Shown: positions 60,901 to 62,326, numbered from the stretch's first letter. The stretch: DNA of 64,000 bases from Corbicula japonica (GCA_038501625.1 JAZAYU010000124.1:1488001-1552000); one strand, 5' to 3'. Notes: a model not told the origin generated them from the letters alone. Numbers and translations: made by a program.

Positions 60901-62326
60901 GATAGAACCACACATGTACATTCCTTGTTGCACCAGTCACTAAATGCTTTGTAACAATGAAAATAAGCAATGTATGTGCATATCTGGACATTCGCTTGTA
61001 AGCTGCAGACTTCAGCTGCAATCTCATGACAACAGGATCATTAAACCACCGGACGAGTGGTAGCAATAAGCTATAACATTTCCCACTAGAAACTCCAGAT
61101 TCTAGAGTCACACCATGTATGGTTCTCTCACAGCAAATCTGAAGTCTAAATTTGCTAAATTTAACATATAGATATTTTCTTATTACTAATTTGGTATGAA
61201 GTGATGACAGAAGACATTTATTTATAACTGTCAATAAATATCTGTTGCAAATAAATTGCTCAAGTCCTGCAATTGAAGCAAGTGTAAAGTGTGTCGATAC
61301 TTCCTAGTTATGCAAGGAAAACATGGAGGTGGCAATGCTGGGCAAGTGTGAACAATGTGACTATATCAACTGTATATGTACAGATAGAAAGTGTGAGCTT
61401 GGTAACGGGAACATTCAAAGTGTCTCCACTAACGGGGACATCAATGGGGAGAACTCCTCAGACGGGGAGCCCCAGGATTCATCAGAAATATACTTTGCTT
61501 GTACTGCAAATATTTATGAGGGTAAATGTAGATTGCTGCAGTTTCAAAATGCAGTTGAAAGGTAAAGTTAAAAATATATTCAACTTTTTACTCCATAGAC
61601 AAGGCGCTTACAGTATGGGTGAACAGTTAGGATCCAGATCAGCCGGAACATTTTTGCCATCCGATAAGGATCTAAACTGATTGATTAGGTTATTTCTGAC
61701 CAGGAGGTGAACATTATAGATCCAGATCAGATGGCACAGATGTGCTGGGTGATCTGGATCTACACTGTCACCCATGTGTTAAAAGGCATTTATTTGGAGG
61801 AAGGGTTAGGTTTTCTTGTACTTTTTTTTACAAATTAAAACACAATCCTACAGTGAAGGTAACTTGTACAAATATTAGTTTTCCATGTAAGAGTAACTAT
61901 TGCATGATAAATTGTGAATTCATTATTATTTGTGGGTTTGTAATTTTGTGGTTTTTGTTAAAACAGTATTTTATATGGATGCATCAATTCATGACTGTCA
62001 ATTTTCTAAAATATGTTGATGTACATCTCTGTATTTTGTAATGGTTTGAAACATTGGATCAATATTCCCATGAATTAATTTATATTACCATTCGGTGAAA
62101 ATTAGTACCCACAAATAGTAATAAACTTGCAGTATTTAACATAAACCTGATATGTGTTAATGCTGGTGTTGATTTTATTTGCAGAAATGCTTTGGAAGAG
62201 GAAAAATCCAAGTCTCTAAACTTGTCCGACCTGCTGGAGTCTGAGCGCGAGACCCTGTGGCGTGTCCAGGCAGAGCTGGAGACACTGAAACAACAACAAG
62301 CTTACACAGACCCAAGAGCTGTAGAG
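3854..62326 (+). CDS. AKAP9: AKAP9/pericentrin-family giant coiled-coil scaffold, partial (38 joined exons)
   Basis: Overall gene entry; individual exons follow. Joining the 38 exons keeps one open frame of 9,747 coding bases (about 3,249 codons), with matching splice phases at every junction. Seen: long heptad-rich coiled coils rich in E, K, Q and L, two giant exons, and short conserved non-coiled blocks. Family knowledge: vertebrate AKAP9 has the same ordered blocks, for example TEEGTELSQRL (here TDEGLDLSQRI), HNEGMQVLSLTE (here HSEGVQVLTISE) and FSDWRGELL (here GSDWRAELL), so this is an orthologue of the AKAP9/pericentrin group. These proteins scaffold PKA, phosphatases and gamma-tubulin complexes at centrosome and Golgi. 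The N-terminus and the C-terminal PACT domain lie outside the window. I could not place a PKA RII-binding helix with confidence. Invertebrates may have a single gene for AKAP9 and PCNT, so the symbol is a group label. Confidence 0.9.
5075..5292. repeat. P1 palindromic repeat (left end degenerate)
   Basis: Ends 'gaggaaaaggataaagggtt', about 28 bp before exon 2. Inner arms are 'gaatctacactgttcacttt' and complement. Confidence 0.7.
5321..5543 (+). CDS. AKAP9: Exon 2: acidic disordered linker
   Basis: Acceptor 'ttgtttcag', donor 'gaag|gttagc', phase 0 to 1. It encodes about 74 residues rich in D, E, S and T (QSLDDTSMDQSRG, FSEEDEETDKSIEE). There is no coiled coil. A P1 palindromic repeat ends about 29 bp before the acceptor. 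Placement rests on phase agreement with exons 1 and 3 and on the absence of stops. Confidence 0.85.
6082..6248 (+). CDS. AKAP9: Exon 3: linker leading into coiled coil
   Basis: Acceptor 'tgttgttgtag', donor 'agag|gtgaca', phase 1 to 0. It encodes a Thr/Ser-rich stretch (LGYGAEIPGGPTVKSLDD) followed by a charged helix start (DREEMVIRIRE) that flows directly into the coiled coil of exon 4. The repeated SLDDT motif also occurs in exon 2. Confidence 0.85.
6295..6499. repeat. P1 palindromic repeat, degenerate
   Basis: Termini 'ttaaaaccctttatg' and 'tatgaagggttaaa'; the centre has several 'gatctggatcaacaatg' blocks. Confidence 0.7.
8216..8367 (+). CDS. AKAP9: Exon 4: coiled coil
   Basis: Acceptor 'tatatttcag', donor 'acag|gtaggt', phase 0 to 2. 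It encodes a heptad-type helix (ESEVEDLRHRLKGELSK, then LVAMLRGDIERLNSD). It corresponds to the vertebrate AKAP9 segment just before the 'YALQKANNRLL' block. Confidence 0.9.
8728..8954 (+). CDS. AKAP9: Exon 5: conserved AKAP9/PCNT block plus basic Ser/Pro tail
   Basis: Acceptor 'tctctacag', donor 'gaag|gtaaca', phase 2 to 1. The first half (DALQSTNEHLLGLLSDAVK, VEESITKKMKGMMDKS) aligns by eye with vertebrate AKAP9 'YALQKANNRLLKILLEVVK ... VEETIGRHVLGILDRS', one of the strongest family matches. The second half is basic and Ser/Pro-rich (RRRTPPPSKKLSPATSPGRL) with several proline-directed kinase consensus sites, suggesting a phospho-regulated linker. Confidence 0.93.
9001..9947. mobile_element. 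947-bp terminal-inverted-repeat element (non-autonomous)
   Basis: Begins 'tacctgtgaacc' and ends 'ggttcacaggta', a perfect 12-bp inverted pair, consistent with a TA target duplication plus a 10-bp terminal repeat. Subterminal 'ctcccgactt' / 'tctcccactttttt' repeats occur at both ends, including a tandem 'ttggagtcaatctcccactt'. No transposase ORF. It lies in the intron between exons 5 and 6. Confidence 0.85.
10599..10727 (+). CDS. AKAP9: Exon 6: conserved 'TDEGLDLSQRI' block
   Basis: Acceptor 'tgtatatag', donor 'actg|gtttgt', phase 1 to 1. It encodes about 43 residues including VTDEGLDLSQRIADSIFQG and an acidic end. Vertebrate AKAP9 has a near-identical block ending in NEELML where this exon has EEELL. 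This is a key orthology signature. Confidence 0.93.
10880..11040. repeat. Degenerate tandem repeat
   Basis: Four to five loose copies of a roughly 30-35-bp unit of the type 'ttctggctttccatgacccc' and 'ttttggctttctgtgacccc'. Non-coding. Confidence 0.6.
11454..11684. repeat. P1 palindromic repeat
   Basis: Termini 'ttaaccctttactccgtag' and 'ctgagtaaagggtta'. Lies between exons 6 and 7, an otherwise feature-poor 2.9-kb intron. Confidence 0.85.
13630..13860 (+). CDS. AKAP9: Exon 7: coiled coil
   Basis: Acceptor 'cttatcacag', donor 'gaag|gtattt', phase 1 to 1. It encodes SRLRSSVTHLLDMMEETTN and then LEERLKEEVERKDFLVLEL followed by HKAEG. It parallels vertebrate AKAP9 'SRLQAAVEKLLEAISETSS ... LRERLHEESRAREQLAVEL'. 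Confidence 0.93.
14109..14257. repeat. P2 palindromic repeat
   Basis: Termini 'gggcccaagatcataaaact' and the degenerate complement. Inner 'tctcaaatctcaagcata' pairs with 'acttgagatttgagactg'. A degenerate P1 element follows at about 14265-14465. Confidence 0.8.
14901..15113 (+). CDS. AKAP9: Exon 8 (full-length isoform form): coiled coil
   Basis: Acceptor 'tctttgcag'; the exon ends 'gcaag' before a weak donor 'gttttaat', phase 1 to 1. It encodes LIEGYSSERESLDQRIQEL and a coiled coil ending NVGAEAQ. Splicing to 23480 gives EAQALLLE, matching vertebrate 'AGPVEQQLLQE'. The weak donor allows an alternative: the frame stays open for 27 more codons to a stop (next entry). Confidence 0.85.
14901..15196 (+). 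CDS. Candidate alternative terminal exon with C-terminal membrane anchor
   Basis: If the weak donor at 15114 is not used, the exon continues in frame past base 15113 to a TAG at 15194. It adds 27 residues containing the hydrophobic segment YVLWPIGVAIGCYFLHDWL (about 17-19 residues), flanked by Arg on both sides (NRYQ before, LTR at the end). This is the layout of a tail-anchored protein, with a short moderately hydrophobic segment and a very short luminal end as in mitochondrial outer-membrane or ER tail anchors. Starting at ATG 3872 this would give a 512-residue protein. AATAAA signals follow at 15603 and 16318-16327. The isoform is inferred. Confidence 0.5.
15197..16340 (+). other. Possible 3' UTR of the short isoform
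   Basis: AT-rich non-coding sequence after the TAG at 15194. It contains AATAAA at 15603-15608 and overlapping AATAAA at 16318-16323 and 16322-16327, the latter followed by a GT-rich stretch (gtctgtgtatctggtg). A short tandem duplication (ggatataataagggggataa, about 40 bp apart) lies at 16199-16262. There is no coding evidence. Confidence 0.4.
16318..16327 (+). terminator. Candidate polyadenylation signal (overlapping AATAAA x2)
   Basis: Two overlapping AATAAA hexamers are followed within about 10-30 bp by a GT-rich element, the usual animal cleavage/polyadenylation layout. It would serve the candidate tail-anchored isoform. AATAAA is frequent by chance in AT-rich DNA, so support is moderate. 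Confidence 0.4.
16374..16418 (+). CDS. Candidate 45-nt cassette exon
   Basis: Acceptor 'tgtccgtctgcag' and a near-perfect donor 'acag|gtgagt' bound 45 nt, open in the required phase (1 to 1). It encodes the hydrophobic stretch AEMIPCLMNLVYLLT. Phase symmetry and the strong donor support an optional exon. There is no homology support and it lies next to the putative polyadenylation signal, so it may be spurious. Confidence 0.35.
17236..17441. repeat. P1 palindromic repeat
   Basis: Termini 'ttaaccctttcctccat' and 'ttggaggaaagagtt'. Confidence 0.85.
17712..18041. repeat. P2 element with internal 31-bp tandem expansion
   Basis: The outer ends are P2 termini ('gggcccaagttcatataact' and 'gtttataatcatgggccc'). 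Between them lie about nine copies of a 31-bp unit 'ataactaaaactggagacca' + 'gtctaatttat'. The unit equals the P2 arm, so the minisatellite grew from inside a P2 palindrome. Confidence 0.9.
18249..18462. repeat. P1 palindromic repeat, degenerate
   Basis: Termini 'ttaactttttactcct' and 'gcagtaaagagtt'. A partial copy may follow at 18600-18710. Confidence 0.7.
19184..19406. repeat. P1 palindromic repeat, degenerate
   Basis: Termini 'tgaccctttactcctta' and 'gagaaaagggca'. Confidence 0.7.
20439..20486 (+). CDS. AKAP9: Candidate 48-nt cassette exon (Ala/Pro-rich)
   Basis: Acceptor 'cttgttatgcag', donor 'aaag|gttggt', phase 1 to 1, 48 nt. It encodes AAMAQEPALAPSGGKK. It fits between exon 8 and exon 10 without breaking the frame. 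Vertebrate AKAP9 has no obvious counterpart at this point, so it is likely an optional or lineage-specific insert in the coiled coil. Confidence 0.6.
20568..20717. repeat. P2 palindromic repeat
   Basis: Closely similar to 41320-41467, including 'gattggctgaaatggcgact' and its complement. Confidence 0.85.
21820..21965. repeat. P2 palindromic repeat
   Basis: Inner arms 'tctcaaatctcaagcatctt' and 'gtgcttaagatttgagactg'. Confidence 0.8.
22129..22331. repeat. P1 palindromic repeat
   Basis: Termini 'ttaaccctttactccatgg' and 'ggcataaagggttaa'. Confidence 0.85.
23480..23712 (+). CDS. AKAP9: Exon 10: coiled coil
   Basis: Acceptor 'cctgaaacag', donor 'tgag|gttaat', phase 1 to 0. It encodes LLLEVTRLNSENREKDEQ ... 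VEALEKQLKAKKQFLE. It matches the vertebrate AKAP9 stretch that includes 'NQALEKQLEKMRKFLDEQA', a clear anchor for the alignment. Confidence 0.93.
23878..24268 (-). mobile_element. ~410-bp dispersed element, copy 2 (inverted)
   Basis: Reverse-complement partner of 3413-3820. Shared phrases include 'gcggcattacttcaatttaa' and 'ttggaactataggctaataa' on this strand. Small indels distinguish the copies, so insertion was not very recent. Confidence 0.8.
24497..24616 (+). CDS. AKAP9: Exon 11: coiled coil
   Basis: Acceptor 'tgtactgtag', donor 'agag|gtcagt', phase 0 to 0, 40 codons. It encodes EQSAEREQEHEEYQKQLDHW, continuing directly from exon 10. The vertebrate counterpart reads 'DEQAIDREHERDVFQQEIQK'. 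Confidence 0.92.
24753..25676. repeat. 31-bp minisatellite, about 30 units
   Basis: Tandem copies of a 31-bp unit of the type 'gatcagttacaaccaatcat' + 'atgaaccatgt'. Units are 90% or more alike by eye, with recurring variants (ctcag for atcag, ttat for tgat). Each unit carries a CCAAT core. The array lies wholly in the intron before exon 12 and runs to within about 12 bp of its acceptor. Confidence 0.95.
25688..25873 (+). CDS. AKAP9: Exon 12: coiled coil
   Basis: Acceptor 'aattgttgcag', donor 'acag|gtaaac', phase 0 to 0, 62 codons. It encodes DDLTEQLQTRIDQHNQALLE and LNELKAIIQQLEQDLQDRTQ. It parallels vertebrate 'VEQLANHLKEKTDKCSELLL'. The upstream splice region is built from the last degenerate unit of the minisatellite. 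Confidence 0.93.
25909..26015. repeat. Short P1 copy (right after exon 12)
   Basis: About 107 bp, 'accttttactccatattta' to 'tatggaggaaaag', lacking most of the inner loop. Confidence 0.7.
26587..26640 (+). CDS. AKAP9: Exon 13: short 54-nt linker exon
   Basis: Acceptor 'tcacccggcag', donor 'catg|gtaatg', phase 0 to 0. It encodes HDQMESRNLQTPDIAGPM, a non-coiled interruption. It sits where vertebrate AKAP9 has a short break ('EDRKHFGAVEAKP'). Symmetric phase means it could be skipped. Confidence 0.8.
27282..27500. repeat. P1 palindromic repeat
   Basis: Termini 'ttttactccatatata' and 'ctatggagtaatg', with 'gatccagatcagcccgtaca' inside. Confidence 0.75.
28645..28776. repeat. P1 palindromic repeat, short, abutting exon 14
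   Basis: Termini 'agtttactccatattctgg' and 'tatggattaaaagg'; it ends about 15 bp before the acceptor. Confidence 0.75.
28792..28995 (+). CDS. AKAP9: Exon 14: coiled coil with acidic/Ser interruption
   Basis: Acceptor 'ctcatttacag', donor 'agag|gtagcc', phase 0 to 0, 68 codons. It encodes KVKQLEEELSRRPELEDEL, a Ser/Pro-rich patch (SDVQSPKPGSSLEFDG), then VEEEMRQAADKTKE. A P1 repeat abuts the acceptor. Confidence 0.9.
29480..29653 (+). CDS. AKAP9: Exon 15: coiled coil
   Basis: Acceptor 'tgatgttttag', donor 'agag|gtacag', phase 0 to 0, 58 codons. It encodes LVREKFTLQTQLNEHLVQIS and VRTLEFEREKSQEKDKE. Heptad character continues from exon 14. Confidence 0.9.
30234..30434 (+). CDS. AKAP9: Exon 16: coiled coil
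   Basis: Acceptor 'atgttacag', donor 'taga|gtaaga', phase 0 to 0, 67 codons. It encodes IAELKLQIEELGEKIDNRDQ and EKQIEALKKENKQLR. It is equivalent to the 'KEITNLEEQLEQFREEL' and 'LQELEQENKLFKDDM' region of vertebrate AKAP9. Confidence 0.92.
30627..30791 (+). CDS. AKAP9: Exon 17: coiled coil
   Basis: Acceptor 'gtttttcag', donor 'tctg|gtacat', phase 0 to 0, 55 codons. It encodes LEEKNQEIDHLSEQILRLQS, closely matching vertebrate 'IQEKEVEIDQLNEQVTKLQQ'. This is a strong orthology anchor. Confidence 0.94.
30792..31859. other. Intron with low-complexity dispersed-repeat sequence
   Basis: Contains 'aaggtcaaaggaaaaggtga' type text (31025-31400) resembling other dispersed intronic repeats here. No exon evidence. 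Confidence 0.5.
31860..32012 (+). CDS. AKAP9: Exon 18: coiled coil then Ser/Thr linker
   Basis: Acceptor 'aacaaacag', donor 'gaag|gtagaa', phase 0 to 0, 51 codons. It encodes YEEMEELQAELKHKDEQIAE and then a Ser/Thr-rich region (DHSLTPDSSLMNVGASFSEK). Confidence 0.9.
32113..32222. repeat. P2 palindromic repeat, degenerate
   Basis: Inner 'attgcagccaatcagatgtt' and 'tgagatttgagactggtt'. Confidence 0.7.
32977..33183 (+). CDS. AKAP9: Exon 19: coiled coil
   Basis: Acceptor 'ctgttcag', donor 'ccag|gttggt', phase 0 to 0, 69 codons. It encodes ASIQQEMEESVARGMEKMAS and LVNLETELSTLKEDLQGKD. It resembles the vertebrate 'IINLETRLLQLESTVSAKD' region. Confidence 0.92.
33595..33732 (+). CDS. AKAP9: Exon 20: coiled coil
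   Basis: Acceptor 'ggttgttgtag', donor 'ccag|gtaaca', phase 0 to 0, 46 codons. It encodes LLEGMPEDPGLLQAMIQEKE and LTVQVDSLQAEVDNLSDFQ. The exon's 3' end and donor are duplicated twice downstream in the intron (see 33711-33875). Confidence 0.92.
33711..33875 (+). repeat. Three copies of exon-20 3' end plus donor
   Basis: The motif 'ctctcggacttccaggtaac' at the true exon end recurs as 'ctctctgacttccatgtaac' near 33804 and 'ctctctgacttccaggtaac' near 33857. Both intronic copies keep a GT-AA donor-like core, so they could act as decoy donors. The copies are 50-100 bp apart with variable spacers. Confidence 0.8.
33955..34340. repeat. Dispersed intronic repeat with internal triplication
   Basis: Contains three degenerate copies of a phrase such as 'ttatatttggcatgaatgtt' interleaved with 'aaggtcatggtcagagatag'-like text. 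Similar wording appears at 11950-12290 and 31010-31400. It looks like a generic bivalve interspersed repeat. No protein is seen. Confidence 0.5.
34643..34768 (+). CDS. AKAP9: Exon 21: coiled coil
   Basis: Acceptor 'ataatttcag', donor 'tgtt|gtaagt', phase 0 to 0, 42 codons. It encodes NKLQEDFDTVQTMLEEKDRE followed by a short polar break (DRSPTHSDEHS). Confidence 0.9.
35065..35184 (+). CDS. AKAP9: Exon 22: coiled coil
   Basis: Acceptor 'aatattttcag', donor 'aact|gtaagt', phase 0 to 0, 40 codons. It encodes IKHEVEIARLKKELREKDN followed by a further heptad helix. Confidence 0.92.
35530..35840. repeat. P1 element with internal short tandem expansion
   Basis: Termini 'taaccctttactccatgga' and 'tatggagtaaagg'. 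Near its left arm, 'ctatgagtgactagtgcaga' is repeated four times (about 25-28-bp period, 35568-35660). Confidence 0.85.
36104..36142 (+). CDS. AKAP9: Exon 23: 39-nt microexon
   Basis: Acceptor 'cttttaatatag', donor 'aacg|gtttgt', phase 0 to 0. It encodes APQEPVTSGLEST. A second donor-like site inside (gccg|gtaaca, ending 36118) could give a 15-nt version in the same phase. There is no homology support. Symmetric phase suggests an optional exon. Confidence 0.6.
36143..37960. other. Intron with nested P1/P2 repeats
   Basis: Contains a P2 palindrome (36643-36779) inserted in a P1 palindrome (36601-36898), then AT-rich sequence to the giant exon. No coding evidence. Confidence 0.6.
36601..36898. 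repeat. P1 element interrupted by a P2 insertion
   Basis: P1 ends at 36601 ('tcctttactccatgtata') and 36898 ('catggagtaaagg'), with a P2 palindrome at 36643-36779 between. P2 therefore inserted after P1. Confidence 0.75.
37961..40420 (+). CDS. AKAP9: Exon 24: giant 2,460-bp coiled-coil exon with PPSPP motifs
   Basis: Acceptor 'gatattttcag', donor 'gcag|gtgaaa', phase 0 to 0, 820 codons with no stop. Residues about 65-290 contain five copies of a proline-rich break followed by an acidic D/E-E-K segment (RPPSPPLSQDEK, RPPTPPESDDEK, QPPSPPGEEGE, RPPSPPLDEDEK, TPPPPPVAEDEK). Each is followed by a coiled-coil stretch with an 'EIERL/EIDSLKLQ' type start. The rest is near-continuous coiled coil. 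The last 100 residues (KLQETNERLSETERNLQ) resemble the vertebrate 'EKLQEELLVKETNMTSLQKD' region. The codon usage is more A-rich than the smaller exons. Confidence 0.95.
40910..41162 (+). CDS. AKAP9: Exon 25: coiled coil
   Basis: Acceptor 'atgtttgtag', donor 'aaag|gtttgt', phase 0 to 1. It encodes VSKKAKEAPEIKPGELDKL then LKLDIQQTLAEKDKTIKEQ. Codons here are GC-richer than in exon 24. Confidence 0.9.
41320..41467. repeat. P2 palindrome (best-preserved copy)
   Basis: Nearly perfect inverted repeat: 'tgcccaaggttataaaactg' ... 'ctttataaccttcaggcc', with internal arms 'ctcaagcatctgattggctg' and its complement. The arms are about 60 bp with a short loop. It can form a long hairpin. Confidence 0.9.
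41749..41909 (+). CDS. AKAP9: Exon 26: coiled coil
   Basis: Acceptor 'cttatatgtag', donor 'acag|gtatga', phase 1 to 0. It encodes EKEQEVTKTKQEVKEKEKEI and an Ala-rich helix end (AAEVAALRAQLQ). Confidence 0.9.
42239..44002 (+). CDS. AKAP9: Exon 27: giant 1,764-bp exon; coiled coil, long Ser/Arg/Gly-rich disordered region, coiled coil
   Basis: Acceptor 'caccctacag', phase 0 to 0, 588 codons. Residues 1-70 are coiled coil (EEVILTLESNLREARASIKD). Residues about 70-485 are low-complexity, rich in S, R, G, Q, D and P with many SP sites and repeated GSRPGSG / SSHRSGSRGSG phrases, typical of a disordered phospho-regulated linker. Residues about 485-588 return to helix (LRRELLITKTALMQIQRGE, EEDLNRLKRRLEKAEEELAL). 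The donor is 'gtgcag|gcaagt', a GC-AG site. Vertebrate AKAP9 lacks a linker of this length here by my recollection. Confidence 0.92.
44003..44008 (+). promoter_or_regulatory. Non-canonical GC 5' splice site
   Basis: Exon 27 ends 'gtgcag' followed by 'gcaagt', the classic GC donor consensus (AG|GCAAGT). Joining to 44603 keeps phase 0 and restores family homology (KVMSLKDELASEHQRH). A GT-based alternative at 'gatttt|gtgcag' keeps phase but fits the donor consensus poorly. Retaining the intron adds 11 residues and a stop at 44036. Confidence 0.75.
44227..44273 (+). repeat. 47-bp perfect repeat, copy 1
   Basis: A 47-bp sequence beginning 'cctattcactaaatatcatt' is identical to 46088-46134 in another intron, 1.86 kb away. 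Same orientation. Confidence 0.95.
44603..44888 (+). CDS. AKAP9: Exon 28: coiled coil, conserved
   Basis: Acceptor 'cgtgtaaacag', donor 'atgg|gtgagt', phase 0 to 1. It encodes KDELASEHQRHIHEMSTRAQ, IEHIKKRHSTELEERLRDL and LVLKHQEEVGVLKLRAGTDM. It parallels vertebrate 'KIEKMQELHAAEILDMESRH ... KREHYVAVQLLKEECGTLKA'. Confidence 0.94.
45331..45437 (+). CDS. AKAP9: Exon 29: polar linker
   Basis: Acceptor 'tgtgctttcag', donor 'acag|gtaatt', phase 1 to 0. It encodes DTSVYERHQRQRQDGVGADH ... PMSEKLQ. It immediately precedes the conserved 'GILRRLHSEG' block and ends in the helix that leads into it, as in vertebrate AKAP9 'DSFPKKIKGLLRAVHNEG'. Confidence 0.9.
45707..45922 (+). CDS. AKAP9: Exon 30: conserved 'HSEGVQVLTISE' block
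   Basis: Acceptor 't(11)ag', donor 'caag|gtaaca', phase 0 to 0, 72 codons. It encodes GILRRLHSEGVQVLTISELE and WENERQSMLSTIQSLKDLLS. Vertebrate AKAP9 reads 'GLLRAVHNEGMQVLSLTESP ... LEERKAYINTISSLKDLI'. This is one of the most diagnostic blocks in the window. Confidence 0.96.
46088..46134 (+). repeat. 47-bp perfect repeat, copy 2
   Basis: Identical to 44227-44273 (see that entry). Flanking sequence differs, so the copy is local. Confidence 0.95.
46672..46692 (+). CDS. AKAP9: Exon 31: 21-nt acidic microexon
   Basis: Acceptor 'ctatgacag', perfect donor 'gat|gtaagt', phase 0 to 0, 7 codons reading EDDDDDD (GAY repeats). It inserts an acidic patch between 'HKLRGLDK' and 'ALEGSDWRAEL'. Symmetric phase and small size suggest regulated inclusion. 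It could also be a chance GAT repeat bounded by splice-like sites. Confidence 0.6.
46830..47064. repeat. P1 palindromic repeat
   Basis: Termini 'ttaacttttttctccat' and 'tggaggaaagggttaa'. Confidence 0.85.
47531..47752. repeat. P1 palindromic repeat
   Basis: Termini 'tttacccttttctccata' and 'gaagtaaagggttaa'. Confidence 0.85.
47887..48125. repeat. P1 palindromic repeat
   Basis: Termini 'taaagcctttactccgtg' and 'ggagtagagggtc'. A degenerate copy may follow at 48553-48715. Confidence 0.8.
48335..48499 (+). CDS. AKAP9: Exon 32: conserved 'SDWRAELLRAIG' block
   Basis: Acceptor 'ttggttacag', donor 'cttg|gtaaga', phase 0 to 0, 55 codons. It encodes SDWRAELLRAIGYVFTKERE followed by a helix ending LEQKIRNL. 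Vertebrate AKAP9 reads 'SDWRGELLLALQQVFLEERS' and 'LEQRIQEQ'. This is the strongest match with exon 30. Confidence 0.96.
48806..48927. repeat. P2 palindromic repeat
   Basis: Termini 'ggcccctagatcataaaact' and 'ttttatgatcttgggtcc'; the loop is shorter than in other copies. Confidence 0.8.
49072..49267 (+). CDS. AKAP9: Exon 33: coiled coil, conserved
   Basis: Acceptor 'gtttgtttgcag', donor 'gaag|gtgagt', phase 0 to 1. It encodes HHHAALEQIFSADRQSMLAE and IRDLRAHATIARMHQQEERD. It matches vertebrate 'YQAAMECLQKADRRSLLSEI ... QALHAQMNG'. Confidence 0.95.
49437..49800. repeat. Dispersed repeat with about 150-bp tandem duplication
   Basis: Begins 'tgtgtcgcccttttaagaaa' with 'ccgtcagtccatcggtccgt'. 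Two roughly 150-bp copies of 'cacgaaaacttaacattggc' ... 'gttatgcccctttttctact' follow. The 'tccgtc' lead-in and 'gttatgccccttttt' phrase are hallmarks of common bivalve intronic repeats, as far as I recall. Confidence 0.6.
49870..50197. repeat. P1 palindromic repeat, possibly two merged copies
   Basis: Termini 'taatccttaactctgtat' and 'catggaggaaagggtta'. A third boundary-like 'cacagagtcaatggttaac' lies at 50094-50112, so two copies may overlap. Confidence 0.75.
50808..50840 (+). CDS. AKAP9: Exon 34: 33-nt microexon
   Basis: Acceptor 'tttgttttaag', donor 'gcag|gtaagg', phase 1 to 1. It encodes the acidic Ser-rich DSDSESTSEYA. First of three consecutive symmetric microexons. Skipping all three joins 'KRE' straight to 'VQLLEFKIQQ', matching vertebrate 'QELLEYNIQQ', which argues these are optional inserts. 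Confidence 0.65.
50980..51221. repeat. P1 palindromic repeat
   Basis: Termini 'taaccctttactccatata' and 'catggagtaaagggtta'. Confidence 0.85.
51418..51691. repeat. P1 palindromic repeat with loop duplication
   Basis: Termini 'ttaaccctttcctccata' and 'ttgaggctaagggttaa'. The loop 'ttttgattacttaataggtt' is duplicated. Confidence 0.85.
51788..51832 (+). CDS. AKAP9: Exon 35: 45-nt microexon
   Basis: Acceptor 'ttcacttgtag', donor 'ggag|gtaaga', phase 1 to 1. It encodes DLPQSPEPIDFISAG, with a proline-directed SP site. Second of the three symmetric microexons. Confidence 0.65.
52156..52188 (+). CDS. AKAP9: Exon 36: 33-nt microexon
   Basis: Acceptor 'tatttctgacag', donor 'atgg|gtatga', phase 1 to 1. 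It encodes GVEDPLSILRM. Third of the three symmetric microexons. Support rests on splice signals and phase only. Confidence 0.5.
52251..52486. repeat. P1 palindromic repeat
   Basis: Termini 'tatcctttactccatata' and 'tagattaaagagttaa'. Confidence 0.8.
52487..55384. other. Long intron section with no supported feature
   Basis: AT-rich, repeat-poor sequence. One short ORF at 53610-53792 (MNGYKMDPLTQVVQDL...) is noted but has no donor or homology support. A TTG trinucleotide microsatellite-like stretch lies near 54843-54860. Confidence 0.6.
55385..55650. repeat. 54-bp tandem array derived from P1
   Basis: Four copies of a 54-bp unit built on 'gtgaagatccagatcaacat' + 'gccctgtttgcttctaggtc' + 'aaaataacacacca', the P1 inner arm plus loop. 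54 is a multiple of three, so it leaves an open frame, which is not a gene. Confidence 0.9.
55727..55964. repeat. P1 palindromic repeat
   Basis: Termini 'ttaacccttccctccat' and 'ttgaggaaagggttaa'. Confidence 0.85.
56243..56465 (+). CDS. AKAP9: Exon 37: coiled coil
   Basis: Acceptor 'ctatatttctag', donor 'ttac|gtaagt', phase 1 to 2, about 74 codons. It encodes QLLEFKIQQEKVLQEDLRTS and LQNQVAKLREGLEREQSRYV. It corresponds to the vertebrate AKAP9 'LLEYNIQQKQSQMLEMQVEL' region. Confidence 0.94.
56711..57445. mobile_element. 735-bp terminal-inverted-repeat element (non-autonomous)
   Basis: Starts 'tactgtggtatcatt' and ends 'aatgataccacagta', a perfect 15-bp inverted pair with TA at each end. Inner regions are also complementary ('agcgatggcttaattttcgc' versus 'gcgaaatttcgtgccagcga'). 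It is GC-richer than its surroundings with several 'gcgcgaa' motifs. No transposase ORF. Intron before exon 38. Confidence 0.85.
57511..58279. repeat. P1 element expanded by a 42-bp tandem array
   Basis: P1 termini at each end ('ttaacccattactccat', 'catggagtaaagggttaa') enclose about 14 copies of a 42-bp unit of the type 'agtgtagattctgatcagac' + 'agcatggatggcacactaca' + 'tc'. The unit is P1's inner arm. Because 42 is a multiple of three, long open frames result on both strands (plus 57542-58279, minus 57710-58264). They are artefacts of the repeat. Confidence 0.92.
58629..58776. repeat. P2 palindromic repeat
   Basis: Termini 'gggccaaagattatcaaaga' and 'ttttataatcttcggcc'. Confidence 0.85.
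59070..59324. repeat. P1 palindromic repeat
   Basis: Left terminus 'aaaccctttcctccgtaa'; right end degenerate. Confidence 0.8.
59856..60085. repeat. P1 palindromic repeat
   Basis: Termini 'ttaaccctttactccatgg' and 'tatggagtaaagggttaa'. Confidence 0.85.
61323..61561 (+). CDS. Candidate alternative first exon of a short C-terminal isoform
   Basis: ATG in strong context (aacATGG), with an in-frame stop upstream at 61305. It opens 79 codons (MEVAMLGKCEQCDYINC..., Cys-rich start, then polar GDINGENSSDGEPQ) ending at donor 'aaag|gtaaag' in phase 2. Exon 38 needs exactly phase 2 input, and the junction reads FQNAVER-NALEEEKSKS with no break. Joining upstream exon 37 to an acceptor at 61308 would put it out of frame, so an initiating exon fits better than an internal one. 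If real, it would start a short protein carrying only the distal coiled coil and, beyond the window, the PACT domain. No promoter motif was identified. Confidence 0.5.
61579..61807. repeat. P1 palindromic repeat
   Basis: Begins about 18 bp after the donor of the candidate alternative first exon ('caactttttactccatag') and ends 'ttggaggaagggtta'. Confidence 0.8.
62185..62326 (+). CDS. AKAP9: Exon 38: coiled coil (last exon in window)
   Basis: Acceptor 'tttatttgcag', donor 'agag|gtaaac', phase 2 to 0. It encodes NALEEEKSKSLNLSDLLESE and WRVQAELETLKQQQAYTDP. It resembles the distal coiled coils of vertebrate AKAP9 and pericentrin just before PACT. The transcript must continue beyond base 64000 because no stop or PACT domain is seen. 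Confidence 0.92.

Larger units (their letters stand above)
56466..61322. other. Long intron, repeat-rich
   Basis: Holds a terminal-inverted-repeat element (56711-57445), an expanded P1 element (57511-58279), a P2 palindrome (58629-58776), P1 copies (59070-59324, 59856-60085) and an antisense open frame at 60671-61234 judged non-coding. Confidence 0.6.

Noticed and set aside
60671..61234. 187-codon minus-strand open frame
   Set aside because: No recognisable domain, AT-rich random-looking composition and antisense to an intron. An ORF of this length is plausible by chance in 64 kb. Kept only as a note because it lies just upstream of the candidate alternative first exon.
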